Shown one piece after another: positions 63,692 to 64,000 of a stretch of DNA of 64,000 nt; position 1 is the stretch's first letter; every line of letters starts with the position of its first letter. Both the position numbers and the translations under genes were made by a program. The notes under the pieces are model-generated. The model searched no databases. It was not told the origin of the DNA and saw nothing but the letters and a program-made list of their open reading frames with translations. This stretch comes from [Leptolyngbya] sp. PCC 7376. GTDB lineage: Bacteria; Cyanobacteriota; Cyanobacteriia; Cyanobacteriales; MRBY01. The stretch lies in contig NC_019683.1 of the NCBI RefSeq assembly GCF_000316605.1, forward strand, positions 4,014,036 through 4,078,035, written 5' to 3'.

Positions 63692-64000
63692 TCTCCAGTA
63701 CATGAGTACTATGAAAATGACTTGCTTCTCGCTTAAATTTGAGCTGTTTTATCGTTGCAATCCGAGAAAGTTGAGAGGCGATCACCTGCTTTAATTTTGA
63801 AAGCGAATAGGTGAAAAATCTTTGTCGATATTGGGGGATGAATTTATCTGAAGAGCATTCGTCGTGAATGCCAACTTGACTGCACAAGCTTGATGTTTTT
63901 GTTTCAATCTCTTACAAAATCCCTATTTTTTAGAAAATTGTTTATTGTGAAGGAGTTCCTATCTAGATTGTCTTATTTTTTTGACATCCTTTTCTGCTCG
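63692..64000. other. Non-coding right edge of the window
   Basis: About 300 bases hold no gene I can support. A frame on the minus strand passes through the tRNA fragment (HKPKVGSSNLPRA), the usual spurious translation of a tRNA, and is not a real gene. Confidence 0.5.

Noticed and set aside
63636-63887. An 83-codon minus-strand frame at the right edge
   Set aside because: It translates the tRNA fragment (HKPKVGSSNLPRA), a known artefact.
1-64000. CRISPR arrays and intact rRNA or tRNA genes
   Set aside because: No regularly spaced short repeats and no rRNA-like stretches were seen. Only the tRNA-Met half at 63650-63691 was found.

Overview
This window comes from a cyanobacterium. The HIP1 palindrome GCGATCGC recurs every kilobase or so, and several gene families are cyanobacterium-typical: DUF928, DUF3593 and DUF4278 proteins, a PaO-like Rieske oxygenase, a CruE-type aromatic carotenoid enzyme and a vMAP-type HTH response regulator. 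GC content is moderate. The gene set suggests a relative of the Synechococcus PCC 7002 / Leptolyngbya PCC 7376 group; this is inference from gene families, not an alignment.

Left part, 1-16.6 kb: a partial glycogen synthase, MoeB fused to rhodanese, and an LCP (LytR-CpsA-Psr) protein. Then comes the most unusual region, 4.0-16.6 kb, which looks like a beta-glucan (cellulose-like) synthesis and secretion locus. Its GT2 cellulose-synthase-like protein carries an RsbW/SpoIIAB-type HATPase (anti-sigma kinase) domain inserted inside the glycosyltransferase fold, between the DDG and DAD motifs. A STAS anti-sigma-antagonist gene lies directly downstream in the same operon. A REC-PAS-GAF-PP2C phosphatase of the RsbU/SpoIIE type lies at the other end of the locus. 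In between are a BcsC-barrel-like outer-membrane protein, a DUF3131 lipoprotein, a secreted protein with three DUF3131 units and a small membrane protein. Together these contain all three parts of a partner-switching circuit, with the kinase built into the synthase. I infer post-translational control of polysaccharide synthesis by partner switching.

Middle part, 16.6-38 kb: mostly housekeeping. It holds an FAD oxidoreductase, an alpha/beta hydrolase next to a GT1 glycosyltransferase, a sulfotransferase, an ABC-F protein, an O-methyltransferase, a ChaN-like protein, signal peptidase I, RimM, SerA and PrmA. A CrtU/CruE-like carotenoid desaturase with an internal Rieske centre follows, then a type I secretion operon (PPIase, ABC with cNMP-binding and dead C39 domains, HlyD).

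38-43.6 kb: a decayed conflict island. A DUF4062/TIR-like small protein faces a wrecked HTH-STAND NTPase-WD40 gene. That gene has a nonsense codon, a frameshift, an IS630 insertion, an IS1 insertion with an 8-bp target duplication, loss of most WD40 repeats and an ISAs1 remnant at its 3' end. Removing the two internal insertions restores the frame across both junctions.

43.8-58.8 kb: PaO-like oxygenase, a DUF6208-like protein, a VanX-type dipeptidase, KtrA/KtrB potassium uptake, a glycosyltransferase, a fused oligopeptide ABC ATPase, a Uup-like ABC-F, a Cache-HAMP-PAS adenylate cyclase, a DUF928 protein and the vMAP-HTH/REC regulator. 58.9-64 kb is accessory: two tiny genes, an IS6-like transposase, two tandem IS982 copies, a second IS630 copy and the 3' half of a tRNA-Met gene that may mark an integration boundary.
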